A stretch of 64,000 nt of DNA from Alphaproteobacteria bacterium (GTDB taxonomy: Bacteria > Pseudomonadota > Alphaproteobacteria > Rhizobiales > Methyloligellaceae). The notes beneath the pieces were generated by a model. The model worked only from the letters and a program-made list of their open reading frames with translations, had not been told where the DNA came from and made no database searches. The stretch is from assembly GCA_016869535.1 (NCBI GenBank), contig VGDX01000005.1:1-64000 (forward strand). Direction: 5' to 3'. This document shows, one piece after another, positions 48,091 to 56,800 of the stretch. Every line of letters begins with the position of its first letter. The stretch's first letter is position 1. The translations under genes and the position numbers were made by a program.

Positions 48091-48346
48091 CTACCAGCGA
48101 TACCCACACACGCGAACTCCCCGTTCCCACCAGCAACGCCAGCGGCGGCGGTAGCGGCGGCGGCGTGGGCCTATAATGACGACCTGCGTGTCTTCGACCA
48201 GGCTCTGAGGCTTTGCGGCGCCTGCCTTCGAGGCCCCCAATGGTAGAGCTTCTGGCGATCTTCGGTATGGCGGTTAAGCCGACGGTGGTTACCGCAGCAC
48301 CGCACACAAGACCTTTAAGGACTACACGCCGATCAATAGCTGACAT
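48091..48346 (-). pseudogene. Tat-signal, Arg-rich protein with frameshift
   Basis: The frame starting at 48346 (AGGAG ribosome site) opens MSAIDRRVVLKGLVCGAAV, a twin-arginine signal (DRRVVLKG), and runs to about 48240. In that frame the rest reads proline-rich text with no family feel. In another frame the same DNA gives SLVEDTQVVIIGPRRRR then RWRCWWERGVRVCGYRW and stops at 48091, which closely resembles the Arg/Trp/Cys-rich tails of small Tat-exported proteins of Rhizobiales. One base too many between about 48236 and 48260, near a GGGGG run, would join the two. Real disruption and sequencing error are both possible. Confidence 0.5.
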
Positions 48347-48518
48347 TCGTTTCTCCTCATTGTCGCAAACCATGGGGTATGCCGCAGTTGGTGATACTAG
48401 CCGATGTTGAGCTCTCTTTCGAGGAATTATATTCATTCCCGCTTAACGCGTCTTGACAGGTGGCTGCACCGCAGGGCATGAGCGAGCCCACGATCCAATT
48501 ACCCATCGGGAGGAGCCT

Positions 48519-48782
48519 GTGAGACATTACCGTGCCACGCTGTTAATCGCGCTTGCGATCCTTGCCATTTCGGTCGGCATCGCCGAAGCCACCGGCAAAC
48601 GTAAATGCGCTGAAGACTACCGGCGCTTCTGCAGCCAATGGGGCATCGGCACCCGCGGGCTGGAAAATTGCATGCGCAGGCACGGCGATTATCTGACCAA
48701 ACGATGCGTCAAGGGCCTTATTCAGGCCGGCGCCGTATCACAGGCCGAAGTCAACCGCCGCCGCGCACAGATCGGTCGCTAA
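48519..48782 (+). CDS. Small secreted cysteine-containing protein
   Basis: An 87-residue protein from a GTG at 48519 preceded by GGGAGGAG. It has a signal peptide (TLLIALAILAISVGIAEA) and then a short helical region with four Cys spaced as KCAEDYRRFC and NCMRRHGDYLTKRC, similar to small cysteine-rich repeat proteins. An in-frame upstream extension to 48453 lacks a ribosome site. It is divergent from the Tat-signal gene. Function unknown. Confidence 0.65.
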   Translation: MRHYRATLLIALAILAISVGIAEATGKRKCAEDYRRFCSQWGIGTRGLENCMRRHGDYLTKRCVKGLIQAGAVSQAEVNRRRAQIGR

Positions 48783-48798
48783 GGATCGAGGCTAGCCT

Positions 48799-49986
48799 CT
48801 ACAGAAAGAAGTCGCCCTTCGACAGGCTGCCGGCTTTGACGAAGATCTCGAAGTCGGCTTTGCCGTCGCCGTTGACGTCGCCTTGCACGATGACCTTGGA
48901 GCCGAGGTCCTTGTAGCGCAGCTCGCCTTTTGTATCGCTGAAGTCCTTCTTGCCGATCCAGGTGAATTTCTGATTGCCGGGAATGCCGGTCTTGGCGTCA
49001 ATGCCCTTGAGGTCGATATGGTCCTTACCGCGCTGGAAGTGATTGATCTTGTCGCGCTGAGCGCCTGTCTTGCTTTCGGCAATTGCGTTGAAGTCGAAGA
49101 TATCTTCTCCGCCATCGCCGAACATGATGTCACGTCCCTTGCCGCCGATGAGCGTGTCATCGCCCACGCCGCCCCGCAAGGTGTCGTTGCCGCCGTTGCC
49201 CTTGATGATATCGCGTTGTTTCGAACCGATCAGGGTGTCGACGCCGCCCGTGCCATTGATCGTCACCCTATCGGATGAAGCATCCCAGCTGATGAAGGCC
49301 AGTGCGGAGAGATCGACCGCGCTGCCGATGACATTCAAGGTGACGGGACCGCCACTGTCATTACGTATACTCTCGATGCCCGCCGCGATTTGAGCACCGG
49401 TAACCGTCACGGTCGTTCGGGTCGGATCAAGACCAGGTATGAACGTAATCCGGTCGATATCCGTCAGCGTCGCCACCGAGAAATTGAAGTTGCCGCCCAT
49501 GCCGGCAACCTCCAGGACGTCCAAGCCGGCGCCGCCCGTGACCGTTTCGCCCGCTGCTAGATCGAGTGGGTCGCCATAGACGAAAGAGTTACGGAACGTA
49601 TCGCCGCCGATTAGCGTATCGGCACCTTTCCCGCCGAGGAATGCATTCATCGTGAGCGAATTGCCGGTGATTGTGTCGTCGCCCTCCGAGCCAAACAGAA
49701 AGATATTGACCGGCGTGACAGGGAAGGTCCAACCACTCGCTGAGAATGTCCCGTTGATGTTCGTGACGTGGATCTCGCTGAAAGTCACACCGAAGTCGGG
49801 ATCGGGGATAATTTGGACAGTTTGAGAAATCCGCACATCGTCGAATAGCGAGGCATCGAAGCTTGCGATCACGAATCCAGCCTGCGTACTGTCGAACACG
49901 ATTTCGTCGACATCCTGCAGAGCTGTATTGGGAAAAAAATCCACCGGACCGAAATTGGTGGTTGCCGTGACAATCAGTGTTGCCAT
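48799..49986 (-). CDS. RTX-type calcium-binding protein
   Basis: A 395-residue secreted protein. The N-terminal two-thirds is beta-rich with no signal peptide. Nonapeptide Ca-binding repeats occur at about 110-125 and, more strongly, at 255-300 (GGNDTLRGGVGDDTLIGGKGRDIMFGD). The end holds a C-terminal secretion-type domain (KADFEIFVKAGSLSKGDFFL). Such proteins leave by a type I secretion system, none of which is encoded here. I chose MATLIVTATTNFG at 49986. It is divergent from the LuxR-like regulator. Role (adhesin, enzyme) unknown. Confidence 0.85.
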   Translation of the reverse strand: MATLIVTATTNFGPVDFFPNTALQDVDEIVFDSTQAGFVIASFDASLFDDVRISQTVQIIPDPDFGVTFSEIHVTNINGTFSASGWTFPVTPVNIFLFGSEGDDTITGNSLTMNAFLGGKGADTLIGGDTFRNSFVYGDPLDLAAGETVTGGAGLDVLEVAGMGGNFNFSVATLTDIDRITFIPGLDPTRTTVTVTGAQIAAGIESIRNDSGGPVTLNVIGSAVDLSALAFISWDASSDRVTINGTGGVDTLIGSKQRDIIKGNGGNDTLRGGVGDDTLIGGKGRDIMFGDGGEDIFDFNAIAESKTGAQRDKINHFQRGKDHIDLKGIDAKTGIPGNQKFTWIGKKDFSDTKGELRYKDLGSKVIVQGDVNGDGKADFEIFVKAGSLSKGDFFL

Positions 49987-50122
49987 CGCTCCTACTTCCA
50001 CGCTCAGGAGGCCAAGCCCTGAGCGTCTATGGGAGGCGCGTGAAAGGGTCTGGCCGCACGTGCATCACCGACAAGAGTAGACACGGGGCAGAATCCGCCA
50101 ATGGCAAGAAATGGGTAGATCG

Positions 50123-50151
50123 GTACGGCAATCCGCATAGAATGACCGTAC
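50123..50151. promoter_or_regulatory. Inverted repeat between RTX and LuxR-like genes
   Basis: GTACGG (50123-50128) and CCGTAC (50146-50151) face each other across 17 bases, 45 bases before the LuxR-like start. It lies in the divergent promoter region. It could be a regulator site, but six-base arms are weak evidence. Confidence 0.25.
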
Positions 50152-50196
50152 GGGTCGCCATGAGGTGCGCCCTAGCAGCGGATCGGAGATCGGCGC

Positions 50197-51168
50197 ATGG
50201 CCAGCGCTTCCGTTCTCGACTTGCTCAGCCCACGCGAGCGCGATTGCCTGCGGCTGTTACAGACCGGCCTGGGCACACCGCAAGCGGCCGCCAGCCTCGG
50301 CATATCGGTCTCGACACTTAACAAACACCTCGCCTCGGCGCGATCAAAGCTCGGCGTTTCGCGCACGATAGAGGCGTTGTTGCTCATGCCCCTTCACGAA
50401 GCGAGTCCGCGCCTAGATGCCAAAGGCTCAGCGGTCTTGGATGAACTCCAGAACGCGTTCGAGACTTGCAACACCTTCGATGAAACCTGGGACGTGCTGC
50501 ACGCGTATGCCGCCCACTATGGTGTGACGCACATGACATGCGGGATTTGCGCCGAGCCTCCCGGCCAGCTCACCAACGGCGCGCGGGCCATCGCCATGTC
50601 CCATCCCGATCCCATGCCGCAGATGTACCGCGATATGGGTGGCGAGAGGATGGATCCCACGGTTCCCTATACGGTCATGCAAACACGCGCCGTCCTGGTC
50701 GACAATCAGCACTTGATACGGAGTTTCGGCAACGACTTGCCGAAACCGGTGGGCGAGTTCGGCCAGGCTCTCCTCGACAACCGTATGCGTTTTTCGTTCC
50801 ACAAGCCCGAACGCGACAATCTCACGCGCGCACCGATGGTCTGCGCGTTTTTCATCGATCCCCGGGTGGTCGGCGATATCCGGCATCGGGGTTCCCCCGT
50901 CCGGGATATCCTGCAATCCATGTCACGCCGGTTCTGGGATACGGTGCAGGACAAACGCATGCTGCGCTCTGTGCCCGGCCTAACGGCACGCCAGATCGAG
51001 GCGCTTGCATTTGCCGCGCGCGGCTTTAGCGTGGCGGAGATGGCGGAGCAGATGGGTGTGTCGCTGCGCTCGGGGGAAAAGACGCTTGCCGCGGCGCGTG
51101 GCAAGCTGGGCGCGCGCACGACGACTGCCGCCGTCTACCGCGCCATGGTTTATCGCGTGTTTGGCTAA
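50197..51168 (+). CDS. LuxR-like regulator with two HTH domains
   Basis: A 323-residue regulator. Residues about 8-68 form a LuxR-type helix-turn-helix (LSPRERDCLRLLQTGLGTPQAAASLGI split by SVSTLNKHLASARSKLG). Residues about 75-250 resemble an autoinducer-binding-like sensor domain (TFDETWDVLHAYAAHYGVTHM, then MDPTVPYTVMQTRAVLV). Residues about 258-320 form a second LuxR-type HTH (LTARQIEALAFAARGFSVAEMAEQMGV, then SGEKTLAAARGKLGARTT). Normal LuxR proteins have only the C-terminal HTH. No LuxI synthase is encoded here, so the ligand is unknown. A hairpin follows 33 bases after the stop. Confidence 0.85.
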   Translation: MASASVLDLLSPRERDCLRLLQTGLGTPQAAASLGISVSTLNKHLASARSKLGVSRTIEALLLMPLHEASPRLDAKGSAVLDELQNAFETCNTFDETWDVLHAYAAHYGVTHMTCGICAEPPGQLTNGARAIAMSHPDPMPQMYRDMGGERMDPTVPYTVMQTRAVLVDNQHLIRSFGNDLPKPVGEFGQALLDNRMRFSFHKPERDNLTRAPMVCAFFIDPRVVGDIRHRGSPVRDILQSMSRRFWDTVQDKRMLRSVPGLTARQIEALAFAARGFSVAEMAEQMGVSLRSGEKTLAAARGKLGARTTTAAVYRAMVYRVFG

Positions 51169-51200
51169 AGCTCGAGCGAAAGTCTAACCTTATGAAAGAT

Positions 51201-51232
51201 CAGGCGCCCGCCACTGATCGTGCGGGCGCCTG
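51201..51232 (+). terminator. Hairpin after LuxR-like gene
   Basis: An 11-bp perfect GC-rich stem (CAGGCGCCCGC / GCGGGCGCCTG) with a 10-base loop lies 33 bases downstream of the stop. It has no T-run, but the stem is unusually long and perfect. It could also end transcription of the remnant gene on the other strand. Confidence 0.55.
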
Positions 51233-51235
51233 CGA

Positions 51236-51382
51236 TCAGCCGATCGACCGCATCCTGAAATGCGGGTCAAGGTGTCTGACCGCGTCAGCGAATTTGCCAA
51301 GCCGCTCACTTAAAGCCGCGTCCATGTCGCGACATTCAACGAAGGCATCGTGCAGGGCTTCAGCCAGAGTTGGCGCCGCCAT
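51236..51382 (-). pseudogene. Remnant of a peroxiredoxin-like (redoxin) gene
   Basis: An ATG at 51382 has a good ribosome site (AAGGAG, 8-base spacing) and is followed by about 48 codons: MAAPTLAEALHDAFVECRD, then LSERLGKFADAVRHLDPHF, ending at a stop after MRSIG. This N-terminal helical piece resembles the start of AhpC/redoxin-domain proteins of Rhizobiales, which continue with the redoxin domain after about 60 residues. Here the remainder is missing, so the gene appears truncated. The match is from memory of the family and is moderate. Confidence 0.45.
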
Positions 51383-51611
51383 TCTTACAACTCCTTGTGC
51401 CAACTCACATCCCGGCAACACACCCAAGTTACCGGTCCAGTTTAGCATCCAGTCGGTAAATCTTGGAGATCTCTGGTCCGGCCGTCCAATAGCGAGAGTC
51501 TATCGCATTCATGGGGCATTGGCATGTAAGGGGTGGAGCGATTTTTCCGATACCGGCGTTACTGCGGATAGCCTACTTTCGCCGAGGCCGATAAGGGACC
51601 AGGAGAGCCGC

Positions 51612-52667
51612 TTGCGCAGCCTTGAAGACCGCACCCTTTTGCTGCTGGTCATCCTCGTATCGCTGGTTTTTGCCTGGATTCTCTGGCCGTTCTTCAGCGC
51701 CATTTTATGGGCGACGGTGCTCGCCATCGTGTTTGCCCCGCTCTACCGGCGATTGCTGAAGGAGATGGGACCACGCCCGAACACCGCGGCGCTGATCGCG
51801 CTCCTCATCATTGTAACGCTGGTGATCTTGCCCGTGTCGCTGACCGCGACCGCCGTGGTGCAAGAGGCCACCACCCTCTACGACAAGATCCAGTCGGGAC
51901 AGCTCGATCTCGACAAGTTCTTTCAGCAACTGCGCGAAGCCCTGCCATTGTGGGCCACAAACCTTCTCGACCGCTACGGATTGACCAATCTCGACGACGT
52001 GCAGGTGAAGATCGTCGACGCGCTGAAAAGAGGCAGCCAATTCCTCGCCACGCAAGTCCTCAGCATCGGCCAAGGCGCCATCGATTTCCTGTTGGGCCTC
52101 ATCGTCATGCTGTATCTGCTGTTCTTTTTCTTGCGCGATGGGTCGGCGCTGGCAAAACGCATCCAGGATGCCGTCCCTCTCCCGCCGGAACAGGAGCGCG
52201 ACCTGTTCAAGAAGTTCACGACCGTCATCCGCGCCACGATCAAAGGCAGCATTTTCGTGGCGGCCCTGCAAGGCGCGCTGGGTGGGCTTATATTTGCGAT
52301 TCTCGGGATCGGCGCTCCAGTGCTTTGGGGCGTGGTGATGGGATTGCTCGCCTTGCTGCCCGCGGTCGGCGCCACGCTGATTTGGCTACCCGCCGCAATC
52401 TATTTGCTGGTCACCGGCTCGATCTGGGAGGGATTGGTCTTGCTGCTGTTCGGCGCGGTTGTTATCGGGCTCGTGGACAACATCCTGCGACCCATTCTGG
52501 TGGGCAAGGACACCAAGATGCCCGATTACGTCGTGTTGATTTCCACGCTTGGCGGTATTGCAACACTTGGCCTGAACGGCATTGTCATTGGCCCGGTCAT
52601 CGCCGCCATGTTCATTGCCGCGTGGGACAGTTTTTCAGAAGCCGTTGCCGCGCCAGGCAAACGCTGA
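51612..52667 (+). CDS. AI-2E family membrane protein
   Basis: A protein of about 351 residues in the AI-2E/PerM permease family, with roughly eight membrane segments. The first is LLLLVILVSLVFAWILWPFF and the middle has the family-type loop RIQDAVPLPPEQERDLFKKF and WGVVMGLLALLPAVGATLIW. I chose a TTG at 51612 (AGGAG six bases upstream), because the frame upstream of it has no family character and overlaps the redoxin remnant on the other strand. Members export small molecules in some bacteria or act in other roles; the substrate is not known. Confidence 0.85.
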   Translation: MRSLEDRTLLLLVILVSLVFAWILWPFFSAILWATVLAIVFAPLYRRLLKEMGPRPNTAALIALLIIVTLVILPVSLTATAVVQEATTLYDKIQSGQLDLDKFFQQLREALPLWATNLLDRYGLTNLDDVQVKIVDALKRGSQFLATQVLSIGQGAIDFLLGLIVMLYLLFFFLRDGSALAKRIQDAVPLPPEQERDLFKKFTTVIRATIKGSIFVAALQGALGGLIFAILGIGAPVLWGVVMGLLALLPAVGATLIWLPAAIYLLVTGSIWEGLVLLLFGAVVIGLVDNILRPILVGKDTKMPDYVVLISTLGGIATLGLNGIVIGPVIAAMFIAAWDSFSEAVAAPGKR

Positions 52668-52672
52668 CAGGT

Positions 52673-53668
52673 TCAACGCGCAGCAGGATTCCAAGAGTAG
52701 ACTTCGTACCCGTCGACGACGGTATCCGTCGGCGTAAAGCCCGCAACATTGCTCAGCGGCTCAGCGATCGTTTTCGAAATGGCGATGGTATTCGGCTTGG
52801 CATATTTCTGCATATGGCCGGCGACATCGATGGCGCGCTCGCTCATGGCCTCCAACGGCATATCCTCGTCGAAATAGACCCGCCCGGAATTCACCCCGCA
52901 CCGCACCGAGAAATCGGTTCGCATCAGTTTCACCGACTTGTTGAAAGAGACGAGCTCGGTGATGATGTCCTTCCCCGCCTGAACCGCATCGTCGATGCCA
53001 TTAAAACAGGCCATGACGCCATCCGGCGTCCAGGTCGCCTTCAATACGTTGTGCTGCTTGAACACCCGCTCAACCAGCTGCCGGTAAGCATGGAAATCGT
53101 GCTGAATTGCCGCCGGCTCCTCCGATTCCTTCATCTGCGTCGACCCGACGACATCGACCGAGAGGAAGGACAGGTCGCGCGCGAGAGCATCGAGCTTGCG
53201 CTTGGTCTCGGCGAATATCTTCAGCAGTTCCTGATGATCGACGCCTTTGCCCTTCTGCAGCTTGTCGATCTTGGCCTCGAGATCGGTGGCGATGCGCGAC
53301 TTCGCCGGCACATGCATCTTGTCCTTCCATTGCTCGGTAGCCTTGCGCACCTCGCGCCGGGACAAATTTCTTTTGAGCCGCACTTTGATCGCGCCCAGGA
53401 ACGAGAACAGGATGAAGAGGCCGATAAGCATCACCCAGTCGGCACGATCCTTTCCGCCATATTGAGCCGGCACATAGCTGTTGATCGTCGGAGCCGCCAA
53501 GGTCCTGACATAGGTGCGGCCCGAATACATGAAGTCGGTCGCCGCGTTTCCGCGTTTCGCACCGAGATAGTCGAGCGCCAAAGGCCCCAGCAGGAACAGC
53601 AGCATCACCAAGACGATCGCCCATCTCAGGGCGCCGATAACGAACAGTAGAACGGCCATTGCCGGCAA
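52673..53668 (-). CDS. Degenerate class III cyclase-like membrane protein
   Basis: A 331-residue protein with two N-terminal membrane segments (VIGALRWAIVLVMLLFLLGP and WVMLIGLFILFSFLGAIKV) and a C-terminal cyclase-like domain (about 165-325). The first metal Asp is in SFLSVDVVGSTQMK and the second may be in TWTPDGVMACF, but the transition-state Asn and Arg of VN-x-AxR are replaced (ERAIDVAGHMQKYA). So catalysis is doubtful; it could be a pseudo-cyclase or bind a nucleotide. Its stop faces the AI-2E gene. The start may be three codons later. Confidence 0.78.
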   Translation of the reverse strand: MPAMAVLLFVIGALRWAIVLVMLLFLLGPLALDYLGAKRGNAATDFMYSGRTYVRTLAAPTINSYVPAQYGGKDRADWVMLIGLFILFSFLGAIKVRLKRNLSRREVRKATEQWKDKMHVPAKSRIATDLEAKIDKLQKGKGVDHQELLKIFAETKRKLDALARDLSFLSVDVVGSTQMKESEEPAAIQHDFHAYRQLVERVFKQHNVLKATWTPDGVMACFNGIDDAVQAGKDIITELVSFNKSVKLMRTDFSVRCGVNSGRVYFDEDMPLEAMSERAIDVAGHMQKYAKPNTIAISKTIAEPLSNVAGFTPTDTVVDGYEVYSWNPAAR

Positions 53669-53831
53669 TCTCCCTCAAGCGGCCTGGTTGACCCTCGCAA
53701 TACGGGGGAGCTACGCGGCCACGGCGGGACTGTCAATTGGCTGACCTTTCGGCAACCCCAGGCAAGCTTAATGTCGAGAATTGTGCAGAGGAAGATCGCG
53801 CCAAACGGCCCGCGCCTTAGCGTCCTTGGGG

Positions 53832-56800
53832 CTACCAGCTGACGCGCAGGCCGCCCTTACCGCTGATGCCGTCGGTCTCGTCGCCTAAGATCACATCGAG
53901 CTTGGCGAACACGGTGGTATTGGCGGCGACGTTGAAGAAGTTCACGCCGGCCGACACCACGCCCCAGACATCTTCTAGGTCGTCCTGGAAATGGAAGGTT
54001 GTACCGCTCGAGGTTAGCGTCGCGCGGTTGGTGTCGCTGCCCAGATTGCCCCACACGCTGCCGATGACGAAGGGCTCCATGAGCGTTCCCGTCCACACTT
54101 CGGTGCTCGTACCGAGGCGGAGACCGAGACGCCCCCTGACGACGGATTCGTCGTGGAGAACCGCTTTGTTGCCACCTACGGTGAAGTCCTCGACATCCAC
54201 CCAATTGAAGGCAATGGTCGCCAGCGGCTCGAAGAAGAGGCCGCGCCGGAAGGAGCCGAACCGGTAGCCGGCGTCGGTCCTGACGCCCCATGCCGTGCTG
54301 TTGAACGATCCAGGGAAGCCGAGAGCGTTGTTCGGATCGAACTCGACGAAATCGGCCTTGAGCAGCGTATCGACAAACAGGCCGCCTTTGAGATAGGTGG
54401 CATAGGCGCCGACCTCATCGCCGCTGATGTCGAATTGGCGGGCGATCTGATCATAATCGAGGTTGCCGAATATGGCGCCGCCCAGCACACCGTAGATCAG
54501 CATGTCGCCCGGCGACAGCACATCGAAGGCACCGAAATCGACGCCGGTCTGGAAGTGAGCCACGTCGAGATCGCGGTCCAGATTGTAGCGGTAGGTCCGG
54601 CCGAAAGCTTGCGTCTGCGCCTTGTCGTCCTGCTCGAGCCAGGTACCAGATCCCTTTACCCACACCGCCGGCGTGATGCCGGGCACGGACTGAGCGCCAT
54701 TGATGTATTGCGCATTGGGGGGAGCACCGCCCGGCGCACCGCCATTGAGCAGAACGCGCAGGTCCGCGGAGCGATCGAACCAGGTCTCGTTGCCGATGAA
54801 GAAGATATCCTGCGCGGCCGTGGCGAAATGAGGCAGTACATGCGAGCCGCCGCCGGCGTGGCTTCTCAACTCGAAGAAACCGCTATTGGTCCGAACGAAG
54901 TGCAAATCGTATTCGAAAAGACCGACATCGATCGGCTTGTCCAGGAAGAAGGCGTTACTCCTAACCTTCGATTCCGCGAACACGACGGGGATGCCCTCGC
55001 GGTTGAGAACGCCCGGTCCTTGATTGGTATTGTTGACTCTGAGCAGCGTACGTCCGCTCACATCGCCGTTGATGATGAAATTGTCGGCCTTCGAGCCGGG
55101 GCCGCCGAGAAAGGCATCGATGTCGAGAGTCGATCCGCGCTCGGCCCTGTATCGAAGGTCGGTGTCGCCGACCGTGTTGGAGATCTCGAACACGTCGTTG
55201 GTCCTGCCGTTCACCATCGAAATCACGCCGCGGTTCGTGAACTCGTCGAGATTGACGAAGGACGTCTTGCCTATGGCATGAACCGTGCCGCCTCGCGCGT
55301 TGAGGAACCGGTCGAAGCCGGCACCGAAGTCGCTTTCCTTGCGCGCCTCGAACGTGCCGCCCGCGCGGTTAATGAACCGGTCGTTGAATTCCGTGAGGTC
55401 GACAAAGCCGGTGATGACGCCCCCACCCTCGTTGACGATGGTGGTGCGGGCGCCAAAGGTGTCGATAGCGAACAGGCTGTCCGCCGTGATGCTGCCGGTG
55501 TTGAAAATATCGATGCGGTTTTGAACCGTGTTGCTTTCCGTTACATCGACGTCTTGCACCGGCGAATCGAGGTTAAAGAAGGCAACGTTCGCTTCGACGA
55601 AAGTCGGTTCAAAAATCCCGGCGGCAACGCCGATCTCGCCGCCATGGATACTGCCGCTGTTCGCGACTACGATGGTGTTCTGGATGATGTTTCGCTGCGT
55701 GATGTTCACGGCCTGTGTGGCGCCGGCATCGGGGTTGACGCCTTCCACGACCGCGACATTGGCGAACACGATTCCCGTGGTGACAATCTCGGCCAGGACG
55801 CCGATCTCGCCGCCTTCAACCCCGCCGCTGTTCTCGATGATGATGTTGTTCGTGAGCATATTGGTCTGATTGACGGTCATCGTTTGCGCGGCGGGAGTGC
55901 CCCCCGACGATTCCAGCGCGCCGATTGCCGTGTTGCCGAGCTCGAGATTAACGTTGACGATCTCGGCAGCAATGCCCACCGCGCCGCCTTCGGCGCGCCC
56001 GCGATTGTCGATCAGGACGTTGCTCTCGATCGCGTTCAACTGCTCGACGGCCAGTGACTGCGTATGTTCGCCACCGACCGAAAAAGCCGTCGCCATCTCC
56101 GTGACGGAGGCGTTCCCGAGTTCCCAGCCGTAATTCACAATCGCGGCAAACATGCCGATTTGGTCGGCCTCCACATCGCCGCGATTGAGGATCAGAGCGG
56201 TATTCTCGACCTCGTTGACCTGAGTGGCGCTCGCAGACTGCGTGACATCCCCGGCGATATCGATGATGCTCAGAATCTCGCTGAACGCGCCATTGCCCAT
56301 CGCGGAACCGAGTAGCGGGACGTTGGCGATCTCGACGGAAATTCCGGTATATGCTGCGGTCACATTGCCGCGATTTTCGATGGCGACAAGGTTTCCGACC
56401 GTATTAGCCTGCGTTGCGGTTGCCGATTGGGTGAGCTCGCCCAAGAGATCGAAGCCATGGACTATGAACGCGGCATGGCCGTTGCCCATTTCGATATCGC
56501 CGTTGAAAATCCCCCCGGCAAGGCCGATACCGGCATCCACATCGCCCCTATTGACGATGTCAACTACATTGACCAACTCGTTCGACAGACTTGCGTTCGA
56601 CGCTTGCGTGACTGTTCCAATGATATCGGCGCCGGTGGCAATAATGCTGACGGCGCCATTTCCCATCGTGATCAATTCGTTGGTGATCAGCCCGAAAACA
56701 CCAAGATAGGTGGCCTCGACGTTTCCGTTATTTCTGAGATCGACTACGTTGATAAGGCCCCCTGAGAGATCGTGATTTGCTTCCTGCGTGAGATCACCAA

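Noticed and set aside
51192..51611. N-terminal extension of the AI-2E frame to an ATG at 51192
   Set aside because: The added 140 residues have no membrane segments or family match, cross a strong hairpin and oppose the redoxin-like remnant; a TTG at 51612 with a good ribosome site fits better.
51707..53650. 647-residue plus-strand frame across the AI-2E and cyclase-like genes
   Set aside because: It is out of frame with the AI-2E gene and antisense to the cyclase-like gene, both of which have recognisable domains.
54153..56057. 634-residue plus-strand frame inside the autotransporter
   Set aside because: It is the complement of the repetitive passenger and barrel and repeats only because that gene repeats.
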